This document shows, in pieces, positions 1 to 5,875 of a stretch of 8,917 bases of DNA. The notes under the pieces were generated by a model. That model had not been told where the DNA came from, did no database searches, and was given only the letters and a program-made list of their open reading frames with translations. A program made the position numbers and the translations under genes. Source of the DNA: Bryobacterales bacterium. Lineage in GTDB: Bacteria; Acidobacteriota; Terriglobia; Bryobacterales; Bryobacteraceae. Every line of letters begins with the position of its first letter. Within the stretch, counting starts at the first letter, position 1. The stretch spans positions 2,749-11,665 of the forward strand of contig PLRZ01000408.1 in NCBI GenBank assembly GCA_003164075.1, written 5' to 3'.

Positions 1-217
1 CCAGCACCAGCGCCACCACCGAAAAGACGCTGAGCAGGAGCATGGGAAAGCGCCGCGAGCCGGTCGAGCCATGCACAATGTCCTCCATGGTTTGCGAGCC
101 GGAAACCGGCCAGTCCGGCAGGACACCCGCCAGAGCTTTCTTGACTGGCGCGGCGAATGAGCCGGGGGCATTGATCGCGCGGACCACGGGTTCGGACACA
201 ATTATTTTGCGTCTCAC
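1..217 (-). pseudogene. C-terminal fragment of an ADOP/MacB-FtsX-type ABC permease (partial at window edge)
   Basis: Read from a GTG at 217, this frame stays open to the window edge (72 codons). Residues 11-72 match the region of ADOP permeases (acidobacterial duplicated orphan permeases, MacB/FtsX superfamily) just before the C-terminal FtsX membrane domain: VVRAI, then a PDWPVSGSQTMEDIV stretch, then RRFPMLLLSVFSVVALVL, which starts a membrane helix. Full ADOPs are around 800 residues. Here the MacB-like periplasmic domain and first permease unit are missing, because upstream of about residue 10 the frame runs antiparallel-free through the coding sequence of the preceding peptidase in another phase. 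The GTG overlaps that gene's TGA (GTGA), so coupled translation is possible, but no good ribosome-binding site is visible. I read it as a remnant left by a deletion or recombination. The alternative is a short expressed membrane protein. The family call is firm; pseudogene status is inferred. Confidence 0.6.
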
Positions 218-1167
218 CGGTTCTCTGGAAAGTCGGACCGATGCGGGTAGTCGCGGTCCAGTTGACGGTAGAGATCGCGCGACTCCTCCGCCCGCCCGCG
301 GTAGTTCCGGAGCATCTCGGCCAGCGCCAGCCGTCCGTCGAAGTCGGCTTCCCGCTCCACGTCGACACGCTCCACAGCGTCGCGCGGAGGCTCCGCAAGA
401 ATTCGAACGTTGGCCGCGCCCACTTCGAGATAGGCTTTCAGATCCCGCTCCACCTGGGCTATCGACTCACCATAGACCTGGCCAAAGGCTTCCGCGGTCC
501 CGGAATTCTGAAGAGCGGCCAGCAGGCCGGGAAATTCTCCCGCGTAGCGCGGGTCGAGGACCAACATGTGGGCCAGAAGCCAGCTCTCCGCATAGGCCGA
601 GTCCACCGATCCGGGACTGGTAAGAACCTCGGATTTCGAGACTAATTCCGCCAGGCCAATCCAGCCATCACGGTGCAGTGAGAGCACGCGGGACGGGATG
701 AAACGCCCCATCCTCCCGTCCGCCAGGTTGGAGTAAAGTTCCGCCAACCCCTCGTTGAGCCATGCCGGCAGATGAAAGCCGCCGCGCGACATGACAAGGT
801 GCGCGTACTCATGCGCGGCCGTGCGGCTTTCGCCGGATGGACCATCGAGCACAATGAAATCGCGACCGGCGCCGGGCAGAAAGAATCCAGTCGAGCGGCT
901 CATCGGCGCATAGCGCTGAAACTCGTCGCGGGACCCGAATGCGATGATGCAAACCGTCTTTTGACGCTCATCCCGCTGCTCTACTACGGGCTGCAAGCTG
1001 GTCCGAAGGCGTTCCAGCGAGAGGATCAGGCTACGGCCAACCTCCTCTCCCGCGGTGGTGTACAGTTCGAAGTGGGCCGTGGTCAGCCGCAACCAAGGTT
1101 CCGCGGCGGCACACCATGCCCCACAGCATAGGAAAGCGATGACGGCAAACACCGAGCCAGTGCGCAC
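214..1167 (-). CDS. Secreted MA-clan (HExxH) metallopeptidase, DUF1570-like, with truncated TPR tail
   Basis: This 317-residue protein starts at a GTG chosen because it begins a classic signal peptide: Arg2, a hydrophobic core VFAVIAFLCCGAWC, and an AAA|E cleavage site near residue 22. The same frame is open upstream to 1398, but that part overlaps the divergent gene and looks non-coding. A GTG at 1218 is a weaker alternative start. Residues 25-60 (LRLTTAHFELYTTAGE...) are typical of DUF1570/peptidase-MA proteins. The zinc site is HEYAH at 119-123 with a downstream glutamate in NEGLAE (Glu139 or Glu143), followed by the AESWLLAHMLV helix. It is probably a periplasmic or secreted zinc peptidase of unknown substrate. 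Residues about 278-308 look like one TPR-type helix pair, and the protein stops abruptly at DFPENR, where relatives usually continue into TPR repeats. It is transcribed divergently from the Anbu gene, and an ADOP permease fragment follows immediately. Confidence 0.8.
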   Translation of the reverse strand: MRTGSVFAVIAFLCCGAWCAAAEPWLRLTTAHFELYTTAGEEVGRSLILSLERLRTSLQPVVEQRDERQKTVCIIAFGSRDEFQRYAPMSRSTGFFLPGAGRDFIVLDGPSGESRTAAHEYAHLVMSRGGFHLPAWLNEGLAELYSNLADGRMGRFIPSRVLSLHRDGWIGLAELVSKSEVLTSPGSVDSAYAESWLLAHMLVLDPRYAGEFPGLLAALQNSGTAEAFGQVYGESIAQVERDLKAYLEVGAANVRILAEPPRDAVERVDVEREADFDGRLALAEMLRNYRGRAEESRDLYRQLDRDYPHRSDFPENR

Positions 1168-1274
1168 AGATAGGTAATCGGCAGGATATCGCGAAATTAT
1201 TAGCCAAGCCTGTTTCACAAGCGCCCAAGTGCCGTCCCGCTTCAATTTTGTATCAAATCGCTTGCGGGTTCCAG

Positions 1275-1280
1275 TACAAT
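1275..1280 (+). promoter_or_regulatory. Candidate -10 hexamer for the Anbu/transglutaminase unit
   Basis: TACAAT matches the sigma-70 -10 consensus at 5 of 6 positions and lies in the 157-bp gap between two divergent genes. No convincing -35 box sits 16-18 bp upstream. A TTGTAT lies 21 bp upstream, which is too far for a standard promoter. Transcription would begin at about 1287, which is the A of a small leader ORF. Confidence 0.35.
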
Positions 1281-1286
1281 CAATAA

Positions 1287-1328
1287 ATGCACCCGCGGGG
1301 ACCGGCGGATAGCCGGATGAATTCATGA
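1287..1328 (+). CDS. Possible 13-codon leader ORF coupled to the Anbu gene
   Basis: An ATG seven bases after the TACAAT hexamer opens a 13-residue frame, MHPRGPADSRMNS. Its TGA overlaps the Anbu start codon as ATGA. If the hexamer is a true -10, the transcript would be leaderless and this would be its first ORF. The peptide resembles nothing known to me and has no Shine-Dalgarno sequence, so chance is the simplest explanation. It is listed because the ATGA arrangement could couple translation into the downstream gene, whose own ribosome-binding site is poor. Confidence 0.2.
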   Translation: MHPRGPADSRMNS

Positions 1329-2068
1329 CCTTTTGCCTGGGCATCACAGTGGAAGAAGGATTAGTGGCCATCGCCGACACGCGCCTGGTGGCCGGCAATG
1401 AGTGTCTGGTGGCCCGTAAGACGGCCAGCTACCAGGGGCCCGGGTTCGCTTTTTTCACCATGAACTCGGGACTCCGCTCGCTGCGCGACAAGGTGCTGCT
1501 CTATTTCGAGGAGGCCTTCGCGCGCGAAAGCGGCACGCGCGACCGGCTCTACCGGGTGGTGAATCTCTATGCGCAACAAGTGCGCCGCGTGGCCAAGGAA
1601 GACGCCGAAGCGCTGGAGCGCTCGGAGCTGAAATTCAATCTCTTCTCGCTCATTGGCGGGCAGATGTCGGCCGATTCGGCCCACCGGCTCTACCTCGTTT
1701 ATCCCGAGGGAAACTGGGTGGAGATAGGTCCGGACACGCCCTACCAGATCATCGGCGCGTCGGGATTCGGCAAACCGATCCTGGAGCGGTCGTTGACCCG
1801 CAACGATACCATGCTGTACGCCTTCAAAGTAGGACTGCTGGCGTTCGACGCCACGCGCCTGTGCGCCGCCGACGTGGATTTCCCCATGGATGTGACCCTC
1901 TATTCCCGCGGCAGTTTCAACCTTGTGGAACAGCGCTATCAGATGGACGATCTGCGCGAGATCTCCAACTGGTGGCAGGAGCGCATGCGGCGCGCCGTCC
2001 ACGATTTGCCGTCGAGTTGGATCGAGGCGGCATTCTCCAGGCCCACCCGCGGCGAGCTGGTGCTCTGA
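1325..2068 (+). CDS. Anbu-type proteasome homologue (Ntn-hydrolase, COG3484)
   Basis: This 247-residue protein belongs to the 'ancestral beta subunit' branch of the proteasome/HslV Ntn-hydrolase fold. The start is fixed by the chemistry. The protein begins M-T-F-C-L-G, and in this family Met removal exposes the catalytic Thr (codon 2) as the N-terminal nucleophile. Asp18 in ADTR and Lys32 in ARKTASY fall where the proteasomal Asp17 and Lys33 lie, and FFTMNSGLRSLRDK (43-56) is a family hallmark. Length matches the family. Anbu proteins assemble into open ring or helical particles, and their substrate is not established. The next gene begins 12 bp downstream and encodes a transglutaminase-like protein, a recurrent Anbu partner, so the two are probably co-transcribed. 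The Shine-Dalgarno sequence is weak. Confidence 0.9.
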   Translation: MTFCLGITVEEGLVAIADTRLVAGNECLVARKTASYQGPGFAFFTMNSGLRSLRDKVLLYFEEAFARESGTRDRLYRVVNLYAQQVRRVAKEDAEALERSELKFNLFSLIGGQMSADSAHRLYLVYPEGNWVEIGPDTPYQIIGASGFGKPILERSLTRNDTMLYAFKVGLLAFDATRLCAADVDFPMDVTLYSRGSFNLVEQRYQMDDLREISNWWQERMRRAVHDLPSSWIEAAFSRPTRGELVL

Positions 2069-2080
2069 GTTTCCGGCGCG

Positions 2081-2929
2081 ATGCGAATCTCGGTGACGCA
2101 TTCCACGCTGTACCGCTATAACCACCCGGTGTACCTGGAGCCGCACACTTTCCGGCTGCGTCCGCGGCAGGACGGGACGCAGTGGCTGCATCGCTATGCG
2201 CTGGAGATTTCGCCCGCGCCGGCGGGGCAGACCGAGTGTCTCGACCAGGATGGCAATGCCGCCCTGCAGGTCTGGTTCACGGAGCTTGTGCCGGAGTTGA
2301 CGGTGCGCAGTTCGTTCGAAGTGGAGACGCTGCGCGAGAACCCGTTCGATTATGTGCTCACCGTTCCGGCCGCTCTGCCCCTGTCATACGCCGGCCCGTT
2401 GCACGCGGCTCTTGCGCCGTATCTCGGGACCAGTGACATCCCCCAGGCCGTGCGGGAATTCGCGGAAGGGATCGGCCAGGAGGCCGGCGGCCAGGTCCTG
2501 GCGTTTCTTGCCAGGTTGAACGGGCATCTGTTCGAAGATTTCGGCCACGCGGTGCGCGCCGAGGGGCCGCCGCATGCGCCTGAATTCACGCTCCGCGAGC
2601 GGGAAGGGACGTGCCGCGATCTGGCGATGCTCTTCTGCGCGGCGTGCCATACGGTGGGGATCGCGGCCCGTTTCGTCAGCGGGTATGAGCGCGAGGCCGC
2701 CACCCAGGAGCGCGCCTATATGCACGCCTGGGTCGAAGCGTACCTGCCCGGCGGAGGATGGCGCGGCTACGATCCCACGCAAGGTCTGGCGGTGGCGCAG
2801 TCGCACGTGGTAGTCGCGGCGGCGGCCGACCCCAGGCTGGCGGCGCCGGCCACGGGCACGTTTCGAGGGTCGGCGACGGCGCGGATGGAGTTTGCCATCG
2901 AACTGACGGTGTCGGGCGAAGGCCGGTAA
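2081..2929 (+). CDS. Transglutaminase-like cysteine protease, COG1305 type, Anbu partner
   Basis: This 282-residue protein has two parts. Residues 1-95 form the bacterial transglutaminase-like N-terminal beta domain: MRISVTHSTLYRYNHPV, then PHTFRLRPR and the DQDGNA turn. Residues about 135-240 form the transglutaminase core with a complete triad: Cys178 in GTCRDLA, His215 in MHAWVEAY and Asp231 in YDPTQGL. The conserved GIAARFVSGY stretch follows the Cys helix. No signal peptide is visible, so it is probably cytoplasmic. Members of this group occur in neighbourhoods with Anbu, a circularly permuted ATP-grasp enzyme and an alpha-E protein, proposed to make and cleave a peptide tag or conjugate. 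Here only the Anbu partner is adjacent. The gap to the Anbu stop is 12 bp with no clear Shine-Dalgarno sequence, which suggests translational coupling. Confidence 0.88.
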   Translation: MRISVTHSTLYRYNHPVYLEPHTFRLRPRQDGTQWLHRYALEISPAPAGQTECLDQDGNAALQVWFTELVPELTVRSSFEVETLRENPFDYVLTVPAALPLSYAGPLHAALAPYLGTSDIPQAVREFAEGIGQEAGGQVLAFLARLNGHLFEDFGHAVRAEGPPHAPEFTLREREGTCRDLAMLFCAACHTVGIAARFVSGYEREAATQERAYMHAWVEAYLPGGGWRGYDPTQGLAVAQSHVVVAAAADPRLAAPATGTFRGSATARMEFAIELTVSGEGR

Positions 2930-2957
2930 TCGCGGGGTCACTTCCAGACTTCATGGG

Positions 2958-3111
2958 CAGAACTCCTGATGTCGCCCCGCAATTTCTGCCTGGCGGGGAA
3001 AATGGGCTGAGCCATTGCTTTCGATGGTGAGAGCTTCGCAAGTGAGGCAAGGCGAGCACCGCCTGCCCCACCTGCGGGCTCCCTGCAAATTCCACGACAT
3101 CAGGAGTTCTG
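2958..3111. repeat. MITE-like element with perfect 17-bp terminal inverted repeats
   Basis: CAGAACTCCTGATGTCG at 2958-2974 is repeated exactly in reverse complement at 3095-3111, bounding a 154-bp segment. A weaker AATTT match continues just inside both arms. The interior has no convincing gene: a minus-strand frame at 2951-3190 is open but gives low-complexity, unrecognisable protein. It lies between the 3' ends of two convergent genes, a common place for small non-autonomous insertions. No target-site duplication is evident in the flanks. Alternatives are a long-range stem at the ends of both transcripts or a recombinase site. Confidence 0.55.
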
Positions 3112-3155
3112 AGGGGGACTTGCCGAATTCGGTGGCGAACCCGCTTGCTTGCGCG

Positions 3156-3203
3156 CGCGGCTCGGAAAGGTCACATTGAAAGGCAAGCACTTACCGAGCC
3201 GCG
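3156..3203. terminator. Inverted repeat downstream of fic, possible transcription terminator
   Basis: CGCGGCTCGG (3156-3165) pairs perfectly with CCGAGCCGCG (3194-3203), enclosing 28 bases. It lies 4 bp after the fic stop codon on the minus strand and could mark the 3' end of that transcript. No T-tract follows on either strand, so it is not a standard intrinsic terminator. The loop is long, and a GCAAGCA inside it could also pair with TGCTTGC just outside the left arm. Confidence 0.35.
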
Positions 3204-3207
3204 ACGC

Positions 3208-4386
3208 TTACCGAATCGGCTCCGTCCCCTCATTCAGGATCGCCAGATAAGCCTGGTACACGAAGAGCCGATGGCGCTGCAGCCCGGTCTTCTCCCGGAG
3301 TATTCCTAATCGCCGCAGATGCTCCACGGACTTGGCAACCGTCGGCGCGGAGGCGCCGATCTTCCCGGCGGCGTCGGGAATCGACATAATTGGATGGCGC
3401 TGCATGTACTCGAAAACGCGTAGCGCGGAGGCTGCCGGGCGCCCCAACTCCTCGATTTTGCGGAGGTCTTCCGCAAAGACCTCCAGAATTCGCTGTACGG
3501 CGGTCGCGCCCTCGGTAGCAGTGTCCCGGACGCCGGTCAGGAAGAAATCCAGCCATGCCTCCCAGTCACCCTTCACGCGCACCCGATCCAGGAGTTCATA
3601 GTAAGCCGCGCGATGCTGTTTGAAATAGAGGCTCAGATAAAGGATCGGCTCCCGAAGCATGCCGGCCGCGCATAGCAGGAACGTAATGAGCAGCCGGCCA
3701 AGGCGGCCGTTGCCGTCGAGAAACGGATGGATCGTTTCGAACTGGACGTGGACCAGCCCCGCCTTGATGAGCACCGGCAGATTAGTCCGTTCGTCGTGAA
3801 GAAAGAGCTCGAGGCCATTCATGCACTCGGAGACAGAGTCCGGAGGTGGAGGAACGAAGGCCGCGTTTCCGGGGCGCGTGCCGCCGATCCAGTTCTGGCT
3901 CCGCCGGAATTCACCGGGCTGCTTATCGCTCCCCCGGCCTTTCGACAGGAGGACTCCGTGGATCTCTCGGATCAGCCGGAGCGAGAGGGGAAAACCGCCG
4001 CGCATCCGGTCGAGGCCATGGTTTAGGGCGGCCACGTAATTCGAGACTTCCTCGACGTCGCTCAGAGGCACGCCCGGAGCGTGGTGGTTCTCGAACAGCA
4101 GCAGGTCGGAAAGCGAAGACTGCGTTCCCTCGATTTGGGACGAGAGGACTGCCTCCTTGCGGATGTAAGCGTAGATGAAAAGGGAAAGGTCGGGGAGCGC
4201 GAAAGCCAGGCCATCCAGCCGCCCAAGAGCCTGGTTCGCCTGTTCCAGCAGGCGCTGCATGTTCTCCAGGCGCACCGCGGGGATTGGGGGCAGCGCTGGA
4301 GGAACGAACGCGCGGACCGCCTCGTCGCCGTAGTGGTTTACTATGTAGCGGCCAAGGCGCTGCTTGCGGTCCGATGCTCGTGGCAC
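3208..4386 (-). CDS. Fic-domain AMP-transferase, class II, with C-terminal winged helix
   Basis: This 392-residue protein has the canonical Fic active site HPFLDGNGRLGR at 220-231 (catalytic His220). An inhibitory helix motif SSQIEG at 82-87 (pattern S-x-x-x-E-G, Glu86) lies N-terminal to the Fic core, which defines an auto-inhibited class II Fic. The flap region GEFRRSQNWIGG is at 158-169. Residues about 318-385 form a winged helix (FEYMQRHPIMSIPDAAGKIG, then a recognition helix APTVAKSVEHLRRLGIL). The order and length match solitary Fic-wHTH proteins such as SoFic and BtFic, which transfer AMP from ATP to Ser/Thr/Tyr of target proteins. The start is GTG with Shine-Dalgarno AAAGGA four bases upstream; no better start exists downstream. 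No antitoxin gene is adjacent. Three tandem dyads lie just upstream, so autoregulation through the winged helix is plausible but inferred. Confidence 0.93.
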   Translation of the reverse strand: MPRASDRKQRLGRYIVNHYGDEAVRAFVPPALPPIPAVRLENMQRLLEQANQALGRLDGLAFALPDLSLFIYAYIRKEAVLSSQIEGTQSSLSDLLLFENHHAPGVPLSDVEEVSNYVAALNHGLDRMRGGFPLSLRLIREIHGVLLSKGRGSDKQPGEFRRSQNWIGGTRPGNAAFVPPPPDSVSECMNGLELFLHDERTNLPVLIKAGLVHVQFETIHPFLDGNGRLGRLLITFLLCAAGMLREPILYLSLYFKQHRAAYYELLDRVRVKGDWEAWLDFFLTGVRDTATEGATAVQRILEVFAEDLRKIEELGRPAASALRVFEYMQRHPIMSIPDAAGKIGASAPTVAKSVEHLRRLGILREKTGLQRHRLFVYQAYLAILNEGTEPIR

Positions 4387-4389
4387 AAA

Positions 4390-4422
4390 ATCCTTTCGTT
4401 AGGGAATCTCTAACGAAAGGAT
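4390..4422. promoter_or_regulatory. Dyad operator 1 / RBS-sequestering hairpin of fic
   Basis: This is a perfect 13-bp inverted repeat, ATCCTTTCGTTAG (4390-4402) and CTAACGAAAGGAT (4410-4422), separated by 7 bases. It ends four bases before the fic GTG. On the fic message the proximal arm contains the Shine-Dalgarno sequence AAAGGA, so a hairpin would bury it. Symmetry, arm length and the second copy 41 bp upstream also fit a DNA operator bound by a dimer. A weak minus-strand promoter (TTGGTT at 4442-4447, TATCCT at 4418-4423, spacer 18) would overlap this dyad. Confidence 0.7.
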
Positions 4423-4430
4423 ACCATGCT

Positions 4431-4463
4431 TTCCTTTCCTTAACCAAACGCTTACGAAAGGAT
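4431..4463. promoter_or_regulatory. Dyad operator 2 upstream of fic
   Basis: TTCCTTTCCTTAA (4431-4443), a 7-base spacer and CTTACGAAAGGAT (4451-4463) repeat the 13-7-13 layout of the gene-proximal dyad exactly 41 bp farther upstream. The distal arm keeps 12 of 13 and the proximal arm 10 of 13 positions of that perfect site. A protein binding both would sit on nearly the same face of the helix, since 41 bp is about 3.9 turns. Confidence 0.65.
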
Positions 4464-4471
4464 ATGCCACT

Positions 4472-4505
4472 TTCCTTTTGTTAAAATGCCTAGTCAGGCC
4501 AGGAT
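4472..4505. promoter_or_regulatory. Degenerate operator 3 upstream of fic
   Basis: TTCCTTTTGTTAA at 4472-4484 keeps 10 of 13 positions of the left arm and starts exactly 41 bp after the left arm of the second dyad. The expected right arm is poor. Only GTCAGGCCAGGAT at 4493-4505 (8 of 13, displaced by one base) is present, with AGGAT retained. It is best read as a half-site or decayed third repeat. Confidence 0.45.
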
Positions 4506-4584
4506 ATCGAGCGATCGCCTGACGACCCGGGGAGGTGAACGCTCTCCATCGGCTGTTTCCCCGGCCGATAGCGCCGCGAGACAT

Positions 4585-4693
4585 GTGCCGCCCCGTGGGT
4601 GCCTAACCGTTTTGGGAATTTCGTGGCACAGGGCTCTGTAACGAGTGCCCGCGCGTTTGCAATTAGTTACAGAGCCGGGCCCAGAGGGCACCC
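4585..4693. repeat. Nested inverted repeats in divergent intergenic region
   Basis: A perfect 11-bp inverted repeat, GGCTCTGTAAC (4632-4642) and GTTACAGAGCC (4666-4676), encloses 23 bases. It is flanked by GGGTGCC (4597-4603), which can pair with GGCACCC (4687-4693). GTGCC also occurs at 4585-4589 and 4645-4649, and GGCAC at 4625-4629, so alternative pairings are possible. This could be an operator (core TGTAAC-N23-GTTACA), an untranslated-leader structure for the downstream gene, or a small RNA. No tRNA or riboswitch that I recognise fits. In the rest of the 433-bp gap I see only a small ATCGGC/GCCGAT hairpin at about 4547-4568 and no gene. Confidence 0.45.
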
Positions 4694-4819
4694 CGTTAGG
4701 GAGCGTTTACCGGTGACGGACCTTCCCCCAGATCGGTTACGCACGCCCACTCGAAAGATAGTCATCGGGGGCGCCGGATTGCCGATAAACTGGTCTGATA
4801 CTCCTTTTTGGATTCTTTC

Positions 4820-5815
4820 ATGTCTAACGGCATTTCAGTTCGTACGGTCACCCGCTGCTCTATCGGGCTCTTGATCCTTCCCCTCCTGTTGTGCGCACAG
4901 GAGAAGAAACCCTGCTGGCTGCGCGATGCCACCTCGCCTGCGCCGTCAACGGCCTACCTGCTGTGCGAGCAGGGTGGCATATGGAGCACCACCGATTCGG
5001 GCGCCACCTGGGCGCCGCTCAGCACCGGGTCCGCGGAACGCCATCGCGCCTTCGCCTGGCTGGATACCAAACGCGGCGTCGCCGTCGGCAACAAGGGCAT
5101 GATCCTCGCTACCGCGGATGGCGGCCAGACCTGGCAGCCGCGCGTCTCCGGCGTGAAGGAACACCTGATGGACATCGCCTTCGTGGGCGAATCGGGCTGG
5201 ATCTCCGGCTATCAGGGGATCATCCTCCACTCCGCGGATGGCGGTCTGACCTGGACCCGGCAGACCACCAAGACCAGCATGACGCTGGAAGGCATCTTCT
5301 TCCTGGACCAGGATCACGGCTGGTCCGTGGGTTGGTCCGGCGCCATTCTCCGCACTACCGACGGCGGGAAGGCCTGGACCACCATCAAGGTCCCCGCCGC
5401 GCAATGGACCCTGACGGCGGTCAGCTTTACCGACCTTAATAACGGATGGGTCACCGGTTTCGCCGGCCAACTCCTGCACAGCAAAGACGGCGGAATCACC
5501 TGGACCACGCAGGCCAGCCCCGTGCAGAGTTGGTTAACGTCCATTGCTTTCGACCACGCCGGCCGGGGCTGGATCACTTATGACGATGGGCTGTTGGTGA
5601 GCGAGGACAAGGGCGAAACCTGGAAAGCCGTGCCCGCCGCCGGCCGGCCCTTCCTGGGCAAACTGCTCCTCATGGACAAGTCGCTCTGGGCTATCGGCCA
5701 GTCGGTGATTCTGCAGCAATCCGGCAGCGGCAAGGAGTGGACCAGGAATCCCACCCTGGTCACGGAGCGGACCATCTCCGAAGCCGAGGCCGAGGCCGTC
5801 GCCGCGAAGAAGTAG
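4820..5815 (+). CDS. Secreted Ycf48/HCF136-like beta-propeller protein
   Basis: This 331-residue protein starts at ATG 4820; an in-frame TTG at 4808 is less likely. Residues 1-25 are a signal peptide: Arg8 and Arg12, hydrophobic core IGLLILPLLL, cleavage near CAQ. The lipobox-like LLLC lacks small residues before Cys, so I do not call a lipoprotein. Six Asp-box/BNR-type turns follow at blade intervals of about 40-45 residues (STTDSGATW, ATADGGQTW, HSADGGLTW, RTTDGGKAW, HSKDGGITW, VSEDKGETW), and a degenerate seventh (QQSGSGKEW) closes the ring. Most blades also carry the G-W-(I/V)-(S/T/V)-G signature of Ycf48-like proteins. In cyanobacteria Ycf48 helps photosystem II assembly. In a non-phototroph it is more likely an extracytoplasmic scaffold or binding protein of unknown partner. 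No Shine-Dalgarno sequence is visible. Confidence 0.85.
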   Translation: MSNGISVRTVTRCSIGLLILPLLLCAQEKKPCWLRDATSPAPSTAYLLCEQGGIWSTTDSGATWAPLSTGSAERHRAFAWLDTKRGVAVGNKGMILATADGGQTWQPRVSGVKEHLMDIAFVGESGWISGYQGIILHSADGGLTWTRQTTKTSMTLEGIFFLDQDHGWSVGWSGAILRTTDGGKAWTTIKVPAAQWTLTAVSFTDLNNGWVTGFAGQLLHSKDGGITWTTQASPVQSWLTSIAFDHAGRGWITYDDGLLVSEDKGETWKAVPAAGRPFLGKLLLMDKSLWAIGQSVILQQSGSGKEWTRNPTLVTERTISEAEAEAVAAKK

Positions 5816-5834
5816 ACGCCATCGCGGTCCATTC

Positions 5835-5859
5835 GCGGCTTGCCTGAGTGCGGCTTGCC
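5835..5859. repeat. Short direct repeat upstream of the AraC-type regulator
   Basis: GCGGCTTGCC occurs at 5835-5844 and again at 5850-5859, a 15-bp period ending 16 bases before the regulator's ATG. AraC-family proteins often bind direct-repeat half-sites, so it could be an autoregulatory site. In DNA this GC-rich it may also be chance. Confidence 0.25.
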
Positions 5860-5875
5860 GTTGTACCTTGGACCA

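Noticed and set aside
42..623. Plus-strand open frame at the left edge
   Set aside because: It is antisense to the peptidase C-terminus and the ADOP fragment, with Pro/Arg-rich low-complexity translation.
1361..2191. Long minus-strand open frame opposite the Anbu gene
   Set aside because: It is the antisense of a clear Anbu coding sequence. The translation is rich in Arg, His and Gln with no recognisable domain, typical of a shadow frame in high-GC DNA.
2958..3111. Integron attC recombination site
   Set aside because: The ends do not carry the RYYYAAC/GTTRRRY core sites, and the two arms match perfectly without the expected unpaired bases. No integrase or cassette array is seen.
4390..4484. 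CRISPR-like short repeats at regular 41-bp period
   Set aside because: Only 2-3 copies exist, each is itself a dyad, the intervening sequence is 7-8 bp, and no cas gene is present. A tandem operator fits better.
4585..4693. tRNA or known riboswitch
   Set aside because: No acceptor stem, T-loop motif or recognisable riboswitch core is present. Only simple inverted repeats can be supported.
4844..4900. Lipoprotein signal (LLLC) in the Ycf48-like protein
   Set aside because: The residues before Cys are all Leu, lacking the small residue expected at -1. Cleavage by signal peptidase I near CAQ fits better.
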